From positions 248,001-312,000 of the forward strand of contig NZ_QJRF01000030.1 of the NCBI RefSeq assembly GCF_013393345.1: 64,000 nucleotides of DNA, written 5' to 3'. Positions 42,446-52,453 of this stretch are shown here, one piece after another (position 1 is the stretch's first letter; each line of letters starts with the position of its first letter). The translations under genes and the position numbers were made by a program. Origin of the DNA: Pseudomonas taiwanensis. GTDB lineage: Bacteria > Pseudomonadota > Gammaproteobacteria > Pseudomonadales > Pseudomonadaceae. The notes under the pieces were generated by a model. The model saw only the letters and a program-made list of their open reading frames with translations, did not search any database and was not told where the DNA came from.

Positions 42446-43816
42446 TCAGAAACGATGGGTATACGAAAAAACTAAATTATCTTGGCCATGGCTATTGCGA
42501 ATCGGCACTGGGGCATTGGGTAGGGAACGATTGGTAGTGGTTGCTGTGAATGCATGAGAGTACGCGAGGTCGATGGAGCCGTATCCCAGGTCATACGAAA
42601 TACCTGCCGATGCATGTCGGGTAGGTGTTACCGGTAAGCTTGCAAATAGTAGGTTGCTAGGGGCAGCTTCTGTTGCCTGCCTATACCCTAATCGTAGGGT
42701 CCAGTTGTTGATTCGATAGCTAGTTCCCAGCCCGACAATGGTCTGATTATGATAGTTCTGCGGAAATTTCAGATTGAGGTCACCACCACTATCGCTGTTG
42801 AAGGCGACGTTAATGTCTTTCATTACGTCTTTCCAGAACACGCGAGAAACGTCGACGGCGATTAACCACCTGTCGTTCACTTCGTGTGCGACTCCTAGGC
42901 TCAATGATGCCGGCATCTGGAAGTCTTTAATCTTGATCTTTCCAGGGAGAGAAATTTTCCCTACGACACTATCGATCGCAGTGACCGTCGCGTCGCCTTC
43001 CAAGTCGCCCATTTCGCTGGCGAAGTTATAAGCAAGTCCGACATTAGTGGACGTGGTAGCTCTCCACAGCACGCCAATACGCCCACCGTATCCCCACGCG
43101 TCGGCGCCGCTGGCAATGGGTTCCGCTCGGCTGAAGCTAATATGAGCACCATCAAGCGCTGGCAATGCACCTAAAACTGGTAATAATGAACCGCTAACGC
43201 GACCGTCTCCGATGAGGGCGCCAACTTGGTTCCTCGCAAACATCATGTTCAAGTTCATGCCCATCCACATGGCATCCAGACTGGCGCCTACAGTCAACTC
43301 ATCGGTTACATCGAAGCTGAAAGCGAATGGAATATTGAGGACGAGCAGTCGACTACTACTATCTAGCCCTGTGGGCTGACTATTTCCATCGTCTGAAAGG
43401 AAACTATCATTGCCATACTCGGTACCGACTCCGCCTTGAGCAAAGGTACCGATACCAAGCGCCCAGCGTTCTCCGCGATAGGTGTATGCAATCTGCGGCG
43501 CATAATAAGGTCCACGATTCTTTGACTTATTTTTGCTTTCGGCAGTTTCACCAGAATCGAGATTGCGAGTGCTGATATCCGGTTGAAGCAGGTCGACGCC
43601 AATGCTCAATCGGCTGCCTTCCTCGCCCAAGGAGAGAGTGGCTGGGTTGCTCATCATGCCTGCTGTTCCGATATCAAACGCCATGGCTGTCCCTCCCATG
43701 GATCGGGAAATGGGTCCGAAGCCCTCAAGGCGCATCACATCAGTTGCATTTGCTGTATGGAATATGGCGATCATTGGCAGGCATTGTGCAAAACGAAGAG
43801 CTGCCTTGGCGTTCAT
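42446..43816 (-). CDS. FadL/TodX/XylN-type outer membrane channel
   Basis: A 456-residue barrel with a signal peptide cut after HTANA. The N-terminal hatch begins TDVMRLEGFGPISRSMGGTAMAFDIGTAGMMSNPATLSL (NPA motif of FadL), and the protein ends VFSYTHRF with a terminal Phe. The family imports hydrophobic compounds such as aromatic hydrocarbons and fatty acids across the outer membrane, a suitable function beside this meta pathway. It faces left, convergent with the DmpF paralogue. Confidence 0.9.
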   Translation of the reverse strand: MNAKAALRFAQCLPMIAIFHTANATDVMRLEGFGPISRSMGGTAMAFDIGTAGMMSNPATLSLGEEGSRLSIGVDLLQPDISTRNLDSGETAESKNKSKNRGPYYAPQIAYTYRGERWALGIGTFAQGGVGTEYGNDSFLSDDGNSQPTGLDSSSRLLVLNIPFAFSFDVTDELTVGASLDAMWMGMNLNMMFARNQVGALIGDGRVSGSLLPVLGALPALDGAHISFSRAEPIASGADAWGYGGRIGVLWRATTSTNVGLAYNFASEMGDLEGDATVTAIDSVVGKISLPGKIKIKDFQMPASLSLGVAHEVNDRWLIAVDVSRVFWKDVMKDINVAFNSDSGGDLNLKFPQNYHNQTIVGLGTSYRINNWTLRLGYRQATEAAPSNLLFASLPVTPTRHASAGISYDLGYGSIDLAYSHAFTATTTNRSLPNAPVPIRNSHGQDNLVFSYTHRF

Positions 43817-44184
43817 TAGACTGTTCTCGCTTGATCGTTATCGTTCTATTCGGCGAGCACCAGCGGTAAATGGCGGAATGGCCAAGGTACGTACCCTGCC
43901 GCTGATTACTCTACATAGTTGGTAGATACCCTTCCCAGTCTAGTGCGTGATGGTACCTGGGGAGGCTTTGCGACGCCGGGCGAGAACCTTCGCTGTGCCT
44001 GTTCGCCCGTTGGGGGCGCTCGCAGCCGGCGCGCAAGGACCATAACGGCATCGCCTGGACCGGTGGCTGGAGGCGGCGTTGAATCGCCCAAGCGATGACG
44101 GCCCCGGGTAGAGATCGAGTACGACTGTCAGATAAATCCAGCCTTGGGACTACGCTTACAGAGCTACCACTCCGGGCGAAGGCG
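43817..44184. other. Intergenic region between FadL and the EAL protein
   Basis: No gene or clear signal seen. It must hold the divergent promoters. If the upstream ATG at 44095 is used, the coding region of the EAL protein would begin here. Confidence 0.4.
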
Positions 44185-46122
44185 ATGACGCAGACATCGA
44201 AACACCGACACGCTGTGAAGCGCTCCGCCTTGAAGATAACGGGCGATAAGCTGACTGAGTTGGAGCGCCTATATCGCGTTCTGAGGACCCTCAGCGCTGG
44301 TAACCGTATGCTTTTGCGCTCGAGTGATGAGCTGCAGCTTCTGAAAGGAATGTGTGACGTAGTGGTAACGCAAGGCGGATATCGCTACGCCAGTGTCTGG
44401 TACGCCAGCAATGACGAAGGCCAGCCGCTCGTTAACCAGGCTTACTCCCTTGGTCTCCCACACGAGAAAAACGAAGTAGAGTTCTTTGAATCGCTACGGT
44501 TGTCATGGGCTTTCCCTGAGCAAGGAGGGGCCACAGCGATCGCTGTGCTGACTGGCACTCCTTGCATTGGTCGCAATCTGTTGAGCGATCCTGACCATAG
44601 GGCATGGAGGGAGGACGCGATTCGGCTTGGATATGGTTCGCTCACTTCTTTTCCCATTCGTGTCGATTCAACAGTGATTGGGGCCTTGAGCATCGCTGCT
44701 ACTGAGCCTGATGCGTTCAACGATTCCGAAGTGGCTCTGCTGGGGGAGTTGGCGGAGGACCTTGCTTACGGCGTAGAGCATATCCGCGAGAGGGCTCGTA
44801 GACGTGAAGCTGAAGAGATAATTCAGCGCATGGCATTCTACGACCCTCTGACAGAACTACCCAATCGGCAACTTTTGTTTAAAAGGGCGCGGGCGCTAAT
44901 TGATGGCCTTGAGGGGAGGTATCAATCTTTTGTTTTGCTAATTATAAAGGTGATTCAACTTAATGAGGTCAATGAAACGTTTGGGTTTCAGCAGGGTGAT
45001 AAGGTGCTTGTGGGGGCGGCGCGGCATTTATGTGAAACGTTAGGAATGTCTGGTGATGTGTTTAAGGCGGGAGACGCCGAGTTTGCTGTTATTTTGCCTT
45101 CTGCGGATTTAGAAGTTGCCACTCGGCAATCTCAGCGAGTGGTTTCCTTGTTTAAGGATCAAGGCGGAATTCCGGAGCATGAACAGTATGCTAGTTTTTC
45201 TATAGGTATCGCGGTATATCCAGGGCATGGTTCTGATCCAGAATTGCTGATCAGGCGCGCCCGCTCTGCTATGAGTGAAGCTAGACGCACTGGGCGAGAT
45301 TATGCAGTTTTCTCGAGCAAACTTGATGAAGGATGCAGTCGCCGGCTAGGGCTGACAGCGAAGCTCAGAGATTCTATTAACAAGGGGCAGTTGTTGCTTT
45401 ATTGTCAACCCAAGCTTAGGCTGAAAAACTCAACGCTTTGCGGGGCAGAGGCTCTTGTTCGGTGGCGATGTCAAGAAGGGGAAATGATTCCCCCAAGTGA
45501 ATTCGTGCCGCTTGCGGAATTTTCTGGTTTAATCACTCCGCTTACACATTGGGTGCTTGAAACTGCATTTAGACAGCGCTTTGCTTGGCGCGAAGTAGGT
45601 ATAGACCTTCCACTTTCCGTTAATTTGTCCGCTCAGGATCTATGTGATCCACATTTGGTCGGAAAAATTGAGGGCCTGATGGCTACGTGGGGAGGGGAGG
45701 GGAGTTGGATTAAGTTTGAAGTAACTGAAAGTGGGATGATGAAAGACCCGCTGTTGGCGCTCGAGGCTATTAATAAAGTTAAGTCGATGGGTGTTGGTTT
45801 TTCTATTGATGATTTTGGGGTTGGTTATTCTAGCCTGAGTTACCTGAGGAATCTTCCGGTTGATGAAATCAAGATTGATCAGTCTTTTGTCAGGAGCATC
45901 TTGAGTGAGCCTGAGGTCGCGGCTATTGTTGGGTCTACGATTGAGATGGCTCATCACCTGAACCTAGAAGTGGTCGCGGAGGGGGTGGAAAATGAGGCGG
46001 AAAAAGACTACTTGACGATGCTGGGGTGTGATGTGATTCAAGGCTACTTTGTAAGTGCGCCGATGCCTATTGATGAGTTCAAGGATTGGTTGGTGTCTTC
46101 AGTTTGGAAAATAGAAAAGTAA
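44185..46122 (+). CDS. GAF-GGDEF-EAL protein, probable c-di-GMP phosphodiesterase
   Basis: About 645 residues: GAF domain (~25-200), GGDEF (~215-370) and EAL (~385-640). The GGDEF signature is degenerate (FKAGDAEFAV), so cyclase activity is unlikely. The EAL domain is intact: GAEALVRW, SVNLSAQDL, EVTESGMM, SIDDFGVGYSSLSYLRNLPVDEIKIDQSFV, EVVAEGVE and QGYFVSAPMP. It would hydrolyse c-di-GMP, perhaps in response to a GAF ligand. The second half of the gene is visibly AT-richer than the first. I prefer ATG 44185; ATG 44095 is in frame upstream. Confidence 0.85.
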   Translation: MTQTSKHRHAVKRSALKITGDKLTELERLYRVLRTLSAGNRMLLRSSDELQLLKGMCDVVVTQGGYRYASVWYASNDEGQPLVNQAYSLGLPHEKNEVEFFESLRLSWAFPEQGGATAIAVLTGTPCIGRNLLSDPDHRAWREDAIRLGYGSLTSFPIRVDSTVIGALSIAATEPDAFNDSEVALLGELAEDLAYGVEHIRERARRREAEEIIQRMAFYDPLTELPNRQLLFKRARALIDGLEGRYQSFVLLIIKVIQLNEVNETFGFQQGDKVLVGAARHLCETLGMSGDVFKAGDAEFAVILPSADLEVATRQSQRVVSLFKDQGGIPEHEQYASFSIGIAVYPGHGSDPELLIRRARSAMSEARRTGRDYAVFSSKLDEGCSRRLGLTAKLRDSINKGQLLLYCQPKLRLKNSTLCGAEALVRWRCQEGEMIPPSEFVPLAEFSGLITPLTHWVLETAFRQRFAWREVGIDLPLSVNLSAQDLCDPHLVGKIEGLMATWGGEGSWIKFEVTESGMMKDPLLALEAINKVKSMGVGFSIDDFGVGYSSLSYLRNLPVDEIKIDQSFVRSILSEPEVAAIVGSTIEMAHHLNLEVVAEGVENEAEKDYLTMLGCDVIQGYFVSAPMPIDEFKDWLVSSVWKIEK

Positions 46123-46387
46123 ATGCCATCACGTCAGGGCACACGCCTCTTATACGAAACCCGGTGCGATACATTCCTAGGCGGCGATAGGGCCGGCTAA
46201 TCCATCTTTAGTCAGTGTCCACTCAGGCTGAAACGACCATTTCAGAGATTTAGTGCATTAGCCAGTAACTCTTTGGGACTATCCCCGCTTTTACCGCTGA
46301 ACCTGGCCCATGCCTGGCTCGCCTTAGGTGGCACATTTTTTTGTCAGTAAGTTGGCCTTCGTCGGTTGAGTCCGTCCGGCAGTTCAC

Positions 46388-47329
46388 TCACCAGTCATTC
46401 CCTGACTCCGGGAGGAAATCATTGTAGATTTCCTTCATCAACTGCCTGAGCCAGCGATTCGCTTCGTCGTGATGAAAGCGCGGGTGCCAGTACTGGCAGA
46501 TGGGGAATGGTGCTAGATCAACCGGTGGTTTCAATCGTCTAACCCAACCGTACTCATCGAAGATGCGGCCGATCTCTCCAGGTACGGTTGCAATCAGCTC
46601 CGGATCATTTCTGATCAGCATGGGAATGACCAGATAGTGGGGAGTCAGCAGGAACACCTCACGTTTGATTCCGTGTTCGTCTAACGCCCTATCGTAGTGA
46701 GTGGTCTTGCCGCCCAGATTGATCACGATGTGCTTCATGCGCGTGAACTGCTCAAGGCTGATCGAGTCCCCGACCTGGCTGTTCTCTCTGCTGACAATCG
46801 TCACGAACTTGTGGACGAACAGATTTTGCTGAAACAACTCATCGTTGACCGCGAGCTGCGAGCCCATCGCCAGGTCGGCCTCGCCTGACTCCAAGGTGGC
46901 AGCAATGTCTTCGGGGCGGACTTGCAGGGTCTGGATGGTGCAGTGGGGGGCCCTGCGCTTGAACTCCTGGATCATCCTGGGCAGAAACACCAGTTCGCCC
47001 ATATCGGTCATGCAGAACTTGAACGTGCGGACTGCTGTGCTTGGATCGAAGCGTGTCTGGGTGAGCAGCGAATCTTGCACTGTGCTGATGATCCCGAGGA
47101 TCGACACAGCCAGCTGTTCGGCTTTGGGCGTCGGCTTCATGCCGTCGCCGACTTTCACGAACAACGGATCGCTAAAGAAGTCCCGCAATCGCTTGAGCGC
47201 ATGACTGACCGCACTCTGCGAGAGATCCAGGCTATCGGCGGCCCGAGTGACACTGCCTTCGCGAAGCAGGGCATCGAAAACAGTCAGCAGATTGAGGTCG
47301 AGCTTCTTTTCATTATGAATGCTGTGCAT
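46388..47329 (-). CDS. LysR-family regulator (NahR/NodD group)
   Basis: About 313 residues. Helix-turn-helix LDLNLLTVFDALLREGSVTRAADSLDLSQSAVSHALKRLRDFFSDPLFV, then a substrate-binding domain (TFKFCMTDMGELVFLPRMIQEF.. KHIVINLGGKTTHYDRAL). The NahR-like group responds to aromatic inducers. Divergent from the OprD porin and transporter, which it probably controls; it is also a candidate for the LysR-like dyads at 773, 27233 and 34125. ATG 47329 (MHSIHNEKK) fits the family start although no strong ribosome site precedes it. Confidence 0.9.
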   Translation of the reverse strand: MHSIHNEKKLDLNLLTVFDALLREGSVTRAADSLDLSQSAVSHALKRLRDFFSDPLFVKVGDGMKPTPKAEQLAVSILGIISTVQDSLLTQTRFDPSTAVRTFKFCMTDMGELVFLPRMIQEFKRRAPHCTIQTLQVRPEDIAATLESGEADLAMGSQLAVNDELFQQNLFVHKFVTIVSRENSQVGDSISLEQFTRMKHIVINLGGKTTHYDRALDEHGIKREVFLLTPHYLVIPMLIRNDPELIATVPGEIGRIFDEYGWVRRLKPPVDLAPFPICQYWHPRFHHDEANRWLRQLMKEIYNDFLPESGNDW

Positions 47330-47399
47330 AGAGGTGATCGTTGTCGTGATTATGGTGCAGTAGGATATTTCAATAGGATCGATTCTTGAAACACCGCAT

Positions 47400-47422
47400 G
47401 GGAATCGGCGGCGCCGATTCCC
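47400..47422. promoter_or_regulatory. Palindrome between the LysR and OprD genes
   Basis: GGGAATCGGC and GCCGATTCCC, 10-bp perfect arms three bases apart, 31 bases before the porin ATG. Operator or leader hairpin. Confidence 0.5.
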
Positions 47423-47452
47423 GCAGTAGATAACAAGAACAAGAGTCATCCT

Positions 47453-48724
47453 ATGAACCCCAAAACGTGCAGCGCATTCGCGCTATCAGCTCTGTGCAGC
47501 CAAAGCCTCCTCGCCGCCGGCCTGATCGATGACAGCCAGGCCACATTAACTGCCCGAAACTATTACCTCGAACGTGACTACCAAGGCTCCCGGGATCCAG
47601 ACAAGGCTGAGGAGTGGGCGCAGGGATTCATTCTCAGATTCAAGTCGGGACTCACCCACGGTGACCAGGGACTGGGCCTGGACGCGTTGGGTATGGCCGG
47701 TTTCAAACTCGACTCCTCACCTTCCAGGACCGGTACCGACTTGCTACCGGTATCGACCAGTGACCGTCGTGCTGCTGATGAGTACTCCAAGCTCGGATTG
47801 ACGGCGAAGGCCAAGTACTCCCGCACCGAACTGAAGGCAGGCAGTCTGGATGACGTGTTCATCCCCTTCGTCTATGCCAGCCAATCGAGGTTGTTCCCAC
47901 AGACCTTCAGGGGGGCGTCGGTGGTCTCGAACGAGTTCGACGACCTGACGCTGCGAGGTACCTGGTTCGATCAGACCACCAAGCGCAACTCCACTGATTT
48001 CGAATCGCTATCCCTGGCGGCGCCAAACCAGCGTTTCAACGGTGGTGCGCAGAGTAACCAGGCCACCTTCCTAGCAGCCGAATATCACCCGCAGAACCGT
48101 TATCTGGCACGGGCCTATCACGGTGACGTCAAGGATCTCTATCGCATGGAGTACCTGGACTTCAAACGCAGTTGGCCCATCGGCAACGACACCTTCACCG
48201 CCGACTTGCGGGGATTTTATGGCACCGAAGATGGCAGCGCCCGGGCGGGAGAGGTCGACTACAAGAACATGACGGCGACTTTCAGCTACCAGACTGGCGC
48301 CCACCTGTTCAACCTCGGCTATCAGCACGCCACTGGCGACACCGCCATGCCTTATCTCTCAGGCACCGAGATTCTTGTGCTGAGCGAGTTCCTGATGAGC
48401 TCCGATTTCGTCGGCGCCAACGAGAAGGCCTGGCAGGCCAAGTATGTCTACGACTTCGCCGCATCCGGCATTCCCGGCCTGAAGACCACCCTGCGCTACA
48501 TGCGTGGCCATGACATCAACTTGCCCGAGCGCCTTGGCGGCAATGGGCTCACAGAAAGCGAGAAGCACGCTGAGCTCTCCTACGTCGTCCAGTCCGGTCT
48601 GCTTGCCGGCCTGTACCTGAGGGCGAGGTATTCCGTGTACCGCAATGATTTTGCGGATGCCGCTTCGATGCGTGATGAGAACCACCTCCGGCTGAACATC
48701 GATTACAGCTGGAAGCTGTGGTGA
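47453..48724 (+). CDS. OprD-family porin
   Basis: A 423-residue outer membrane porin: signal peptide ending LLAAG, mature start LIDDSQATLTARNYYLERDYQG, EEWAQGFILRFKSGLT, GTDLLPVSTSDRRAADEYSKLG, FDDLTLRGTWFDQT and the terminal strand ending DYSWKLW. All are OprD/OpdK features. This family takes up aromatic and other carboxylates. The MFS transporter gene follows after 32 bases, so the two form an outer-plus-inner-membrane uptake route. Confidence 0.93.
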   Translation: MNPKTCSAFALSALCSQSLLAAGLIDDSQATLTARNYYLERDYQGSRDPDKAEEWAQGFILRFKSGLTHGDQGLGLDALGMAGFKLDSSPSRTGTDLLPVSTSDRRAADEYSKLGLTAKAKYSRTELKAGSLDDVFIPFVYASQSRLFPQTFRGASVVSNEFDDLTLRGTWFDQTTKRNSTDFESLSLAAPNQRFNGGAQSNQATFLAAEYHPQNRYLARAYHGDVKDLYRMEYLDFKRSWPIGNDTFTADLRGFYGTEDGSARAGEVDYKNMTATFSYQTGAHLFNLGYQHATGDTAMPYLSGTEILVLSEFLMSSDFVGANEKAWQAKYVYDFAASGIPGLKTTLRYMRGHDINLPERLGGNGLTESEKHAELSYVVQSGLLAGLYLRARYSVYRNDFADAASMRDENHLRLNIDYSWKLW

Positions 48725-48756
48725 GCCCTCCAACAACAACTACAAAGGTAACAAAT

Positions 48757-50088
48757 ATGTCGGTCAAAGACCCACGTGACCATATCAAGCATGGTCACAT
48801 GAGCGGATTCAGAATCAGCCTTGTCATCTTCTGCGTCGTCCTGGCGGCTCTCGACGGTTTCGACGTTCTGGTCATGGCCTTCGTGGCTCCCACGCTATCG
48901 GCGAGTTGGGGGCTGAACGGATCGATGCTAGGCGCGCTGTTCAGTGCCGGGATGATTGGAACCGCGATTGGCGCGTTCTTCCTGGCGCCCCTGGGCGATC
49001 GGATCGGACGGCGCCCTATCGCATTGGGATGTCTCATGCTTCTGGCAGTGTCGATGCTGATGTCGGCTGCCACGCGCAATTTCAGCGAGATGTTTGCCGC
49101 CCGGCTGTTCACCGGAATTGGTGTCGGTGCCATGTTGGCAACCATCAACATCGTGATAACCGAATACGCCAATGATCGTCGTCGCAGTCTGTGCAATGCA
49201 GGGATGTCGGTAGGCGTTCCGCTCGGGGCGACCCTGGGTGGCCTGGTGTCGGTGCTGCTGATCAACCATTACGGTTGGCAGGCGCCCTTCGTGTTTGGCG
49301 GTGTGGCGGCTATCGTCCTGCTGCCTTTCGCCTGGTGGCTGTTCCCTGAGTCTCTGGACTTTCTCATCGAGAAACGTCCTACCCGCGCGCTGGATCGGGT
49401 CAATCGAATACTGCCGCGCCTTGGTCTGCAGGAACTGTCAGCACTGCCTGCTGCACGTGATCCGAACATCACTGATGGTCGCCTCAAGGACTTGCTGAGC
49501 GCGTCGCTGAAGGGACCGTTCGTTGCCAGTTGCATCATGTACTTCTGCATCATGATGACGTTCTACTTCGTTTCCAGCTGGACACCGAAGATCCTCACCG
49601 ACGCGGGGTTGAGCGTTACAGGGGGGATCTCCGGTGCAATGCTGCTCAGCTTCGGCGGCATGCTCGGCTGCATGAGCTTCGGCCTGCTAGCGGCGAAAGT
49701 CGGGGCTCATCGACTCACTGCCATCACCATGGTCGCCCTGTTCGCCATGATGCTGCTGTTCAGCAACATGGGTTACCACCCGACTCTGTTGGTGGTGGTC
49801 GCTGTGACTCTCGGCTTCTTCCTCTACTCGGCGGTCACCACTCTCTACGTGGTGGTACCGGTGGCATTCCCGGCAACCCTGCGCGGTAGTGGCACGGGTA
49901 TCGCCATGGGAGTAGGGCGCTTGGGGGCAGTGTTTGGCCCCTACCTGGCGGGCGTCCTGATCGACATGGGATGGAGCCGCGAACAGTACTTCCTCGTGTT
50001 GGCCCTGCCTGTGCTGCTGGCGGCGATTCTGCTACGTGCGCTGCGCTCTCCGCAGATGAGAGGGGACGCTGAGTCGGTCACTTCATAG
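48757..50088 (+). CDS. MFS aromatic-acid:H+ symporter (AAHS family)
   Basis: A 443-residue, 12-helix transporter of the PcaK/BenK/VanK family. First helix VVLAALDGFDVLVMAFVAPTL carries the DGFD motif of the family; LAPLGDRIGRRPIALG is the MFS loop 2-3 signature. It probably imports a methoxy- or hydroxy-benzoate with protons. ATG 48757 follows AAAGG. Same strand as the OprD porin and close to the second O-demethylase cassette. Confidence 0.9.
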   Translation: MSVKDPRDHIKHGHMSGFRISLVIFCVVLAALDGFDVLVMAFVAPTLSASWGLNGSMLGALFSAGMIGTAIGAFFLAPLGDRIGRRPIALGCLMLLAVSMLMSAATRNFSEMFAARLFTGIGVGAMLATINIVITEYANDRRRSLCNAGMSVGVPLGATLGGLVSVLLINHYGWQAPFVFGGVAAIVLLPFAWWLFPESLDFLIEKRPTRALDRVNRILPRLGLQELSALPAARDPNITDGRLKDLLSASLKGPFVASCIMYFCIMMTFYFVSSWTPKILTDAGLSVTGGISGAMLLSFGGMLGCMSFGLLAAKVGAHRLTAITMVALFAMMLLFSNMGYHPTLLVVVAVTLGFFLYSAVTTLYVVVPVAFPATLRGSGTGIAMGVGRLGAVFGPYLAGVLIDMGWSREQYFLVLALPVLLAAILLRALRSPQMRGDAESVTS

Positions 50089-50163
50089 TTATGCATATGG
50101 CTCATGCGATTAATCGATGCCATTCGTGGCTTTCATTTTGTCGCGTTTTTATAGTGGCCCGCA

Positions 50164-50185
50164 CTTCAGCGCCACGGCGCTGAAG
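50164..50185. promoter_or_regulatory. Strong inverted repeat ahead of the second purU
   Basis: CTTCAGCGCC-AC-GGCGCTGAAG, perfect 10-bp arms, 35 bases before the purU start. No T-run follows; it may be an operator, or an imperfect terminator for the transporter gene. Confidence 0.5.
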
Positions 50186-50219
50186 CCCACTTCAATAAAA
50201 ACGATGATTGGAGACCGCC

Positions 50220-51089
50220 GTGTCCAACCCCAAATTCATTCTGCTGTTGTCGTGCCGCAATACCGCCGGAATCGTGAAGGATGTTTCCAGCTACCTCTTT
50301 GAGCAGGGATGCAACATCCTCGATGCGCAGCAATTCGATGATCTGGATACTCAGCAGTTCTTCATGCGGGTGGTGTTCGACGCGATAGACAGCGCGACGC
50401 AACTGGTACTCGAGGACATCAAGGCTGGATTCGCCGATGTTGCCCATCGGTACGGCATGGAGTGGTCGCTGCGTCCGCAGGACCAGCGCAAGCGCGTAAT
50501 GCTGCTCGTGTCCGGCTATGACCATTGCCTGCGCGACCTGCTTTACCGCAGCCGAATCGGCGAGCTGCCGATGGAGATATCGGCCGTTGTCGCCAACCAT
50601 CCCCAGGAGCGATACGCCGCGGTTGATCTGCAGGGCATAGCGTTTCACTACCTGCCAGTGACCCGGGATAACAAGTCCCAGCAGGAAGAGAAACTGCTTG
50701 CCTTGATCGAGTCCACCAGGACCGACCTAGTTGTGCTCGCTCGCTACATGCAGATCCTCTCCGATGACCTCTCGCGCAAGCTGGATGGGCGCTGCATCAA
50801 CATCCATCACAGCTTCCTGCCGGGATTCAAGGGCGCGCGTCCCTATCACCAGGCCCATGAGCGTGGCGTGAAGCTGATTGGCGCGACCTCGCACTTCGTC
50901 ACCGCCGACCTGGACGAGGGCCCGATCATCGAGCAAGACGTCGAGCGCATTTCCCACCGCGATAGCGCGGAAGATCTCGTACGTAAGGGGCGTGACATCG
51001 AACGACGCGTCCTGGCCAGGGCAGTGCGCGCCTATCTGGAAGACCGCGTCATTCCGAACGGTCGCAAAACCATCGTGTTCGAAGGCTGA
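50220..51089 (+). CDS. purU: Formyltetrahydrofolate deformylase, second copy
   Basis: A 289-residue PurU: ACT domain ([22 protein letters not shown]) and catalytic domain with [18 protein letters not shown] and [11 protein letters not shown]. Releases formate from 10-formyl-THF. GTG 50220 is taken as start because GGAGA lies five bases upstream. First gene of the GC-rich cassette purU, LigM-like, folD, folK; clear paralogue of 3718-4593. Confidence 0.95.
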   Translation: MSNPKFILLLSCRNTAGIVKDVSSYLFEQGCNILDAQQFDDLDTQQFFMRVVFDAIDSATQLVLEDIKAGFADVAHRYGMEWSLRPQDQRKRVMLLVSGYDHCLRDLLYRSRIGELPMEISAVVANHPQERYAAVDLQGIAFHYLPVTRDNKSQQEEKLLALIESTRTDLVVLARYMQILSDDLSRKLDGRCINIHHSFLPGFKGARPYHQAHERGVKLIGATSHFVTADLDEGPIIEQDVERISHRDSAEDLVRKGRDIERRVLARAVRAYLEDRVIPNGRKTIVFEG

Positions 51090-51138
51090 CGCCTGGCCAC
51101 GCATAACAACAATTCGTTGAAGTAACCGAGGTAAAGAC

Positions 51139-52398
51139 ATGCTCCCCAAGAATTTCAGAAAGACTCCAGAGGGCTATTTCACGTCCCGTTGGGGGCAGCC
51201 TGAGTACACGGACTGGCTCGACGAGAGCATGTCCTGGAAGGACCACTGCTACATCGGTGATTGGTCGTTCCTTTGGCAGCGGCGTTACCGTGGACCGGAC
51301 GTGTTGAAGCTTTTCTCCGATACCTCCATCAACAGCTTCGCCAAGTTCGACATCATGCAGTCCAAGCATGTCACCCACTGCAATCGTGATGGCAAGGTGA
51401 TCCATGAGGGTATCCTCAGCCGCTGGGGGGAGGATGACTTCATGCTCTTCGGTCGCGGCGGCTTCCTCATGGACTTCCACCTACGCAAGGGTGATTACAA
51501 CGTCAGCTCGGAGGTTGTCGAAGGGTTCAAATTCCAGGTTGCTGGGCCCAAGGCTGCCGCATTGATCGAGAAGCTGACAGGCGTGGCCCTGGCGGACATC
51601 AAGTTCATGCACTCGCAAGTGGTGAAGATTGCCGGGCATGAGGTCTACGCGCTGCGACAGGGCATGTCCGGGGAGCCTGGTGTGGAGCTGCAAGGTCCTG
51701 CCGAACATGCTGCCGAGGTGTATGAGGCAGTGGTGCGAGCCGGCGAAGCGTTCGGGATTCGCAAGCTGGGTGGTCGAGCTGCCTTCATCAACCACCTGGA
51801 AGCCTGTTTCCCCACTATCGTGACCGACTACCTGCCGGCGATCTTCAGCGAGGACATGGCTGAGTATCGCGCCGAATTCGAAGCGTCTCTGCCGGCGTTC
51901 GCCTCGACCTTCAACGTTGCCGGCAGCTTCGAGGCTGATGATGTCAGCGCCTGGTACCGCAGCCCTGTCGAGCTCGGTTGGGGGCGCAACATCAAGTTCG
52001 ATCACGACTTCATCGGCCGCGAGGCCCTGGAAAAGGAAGTGGCCAACCCACGCCGGGTGATTCGCACCCTGGTGTGGAATCCCGATGATGTGCTCAAGGT
52101 ATTCGCATCCCTGTTCCAGAAGGGCGAGCACTACGCCTTCATGGAGATGCCCCGGGATCAGCGCGGTTTCATGTATGCCGACAAGGTGCTGGTGAACGGC
52201 CGTGAGGTCGGCGTTTCCACCTCTCGTGGCTACAGCTACTTCTTCCGCGAGATGCTCTCGCTGTGCACCCTGGACATCGCCCAGGCAGAAGTAGGTACTG
52301 AAGTCACGGTTATCTGGGGCAATCCGGGCGAGCCGCAACTGCCCATCCGCGCCACTGTCCAGCCCGCACCGTACAAAACCGACAACCGCCGCAGCTGA
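51139..52398 (+). CDS. THF-dependent aromatic O-demethylase, LigM/DesA-like, second copy
   Basis: A 419-residue GcvT-fold protein. LigM-like blocks: [88 protein letters not shown], and [11 protein letters not shown]. It transfers a methyl group from a methoxy-aromatic to THF, as proposed for the first copy, but it is 41 residues shorter and diverged, so the substrate may differ. ATG 51139 follows AGGTAAAG. It sits between purU and folD. Confidence 0.82.
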   Translation: MLPKNFRKTPEGYFTSRWGQPEYTDWLDESMSWKDHCYIGDWSFLWQRRYRGPDVLKLFSDTSINSFAKFDIMQSKHVTHCNRDGKVIHEGILSRWGEDDFMLFGRGGFLMDFHLRKGDYNVSSEVVEGFKFQVAGPKAAALIEKLTGVALADIKFMHSQVVKIAGHEVYALRQGMSGEPGVELQGPAEHAAEVYEAVVRAGEAFGIRKLGGRAAFINHLEACFPTIVTDYLPAIFSEDMAEYRAEFEASLPAFASTFNVAGSFEADDVSAWYRSPVELGWGRNIKFDHDFIGREALEKEVANPRRVIRTLVWNPDDVLKVFASLFQKGEHYAFMEMPRDQRGFMYADKVLVNGREVGVSTSRGYSYFFREMLSLCTLDIAQAEVGTEVTVIWGNPGEPQLPIRATVQPAPYKTDNRRS

Positions 52399-52453
52399 GT
52401 CGGCAAGGCCCTGGGTCTCAGGGCCTGCTTCATCTGTAAGACCCGGAGAAACA

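Noticed and set aside
42292-42537. 81-residue plus-strand open frame after the DmpF paralogue
   Set aside because: It reads the wrong strand of the LysR remnant and overlaps the end of the FadL gene.
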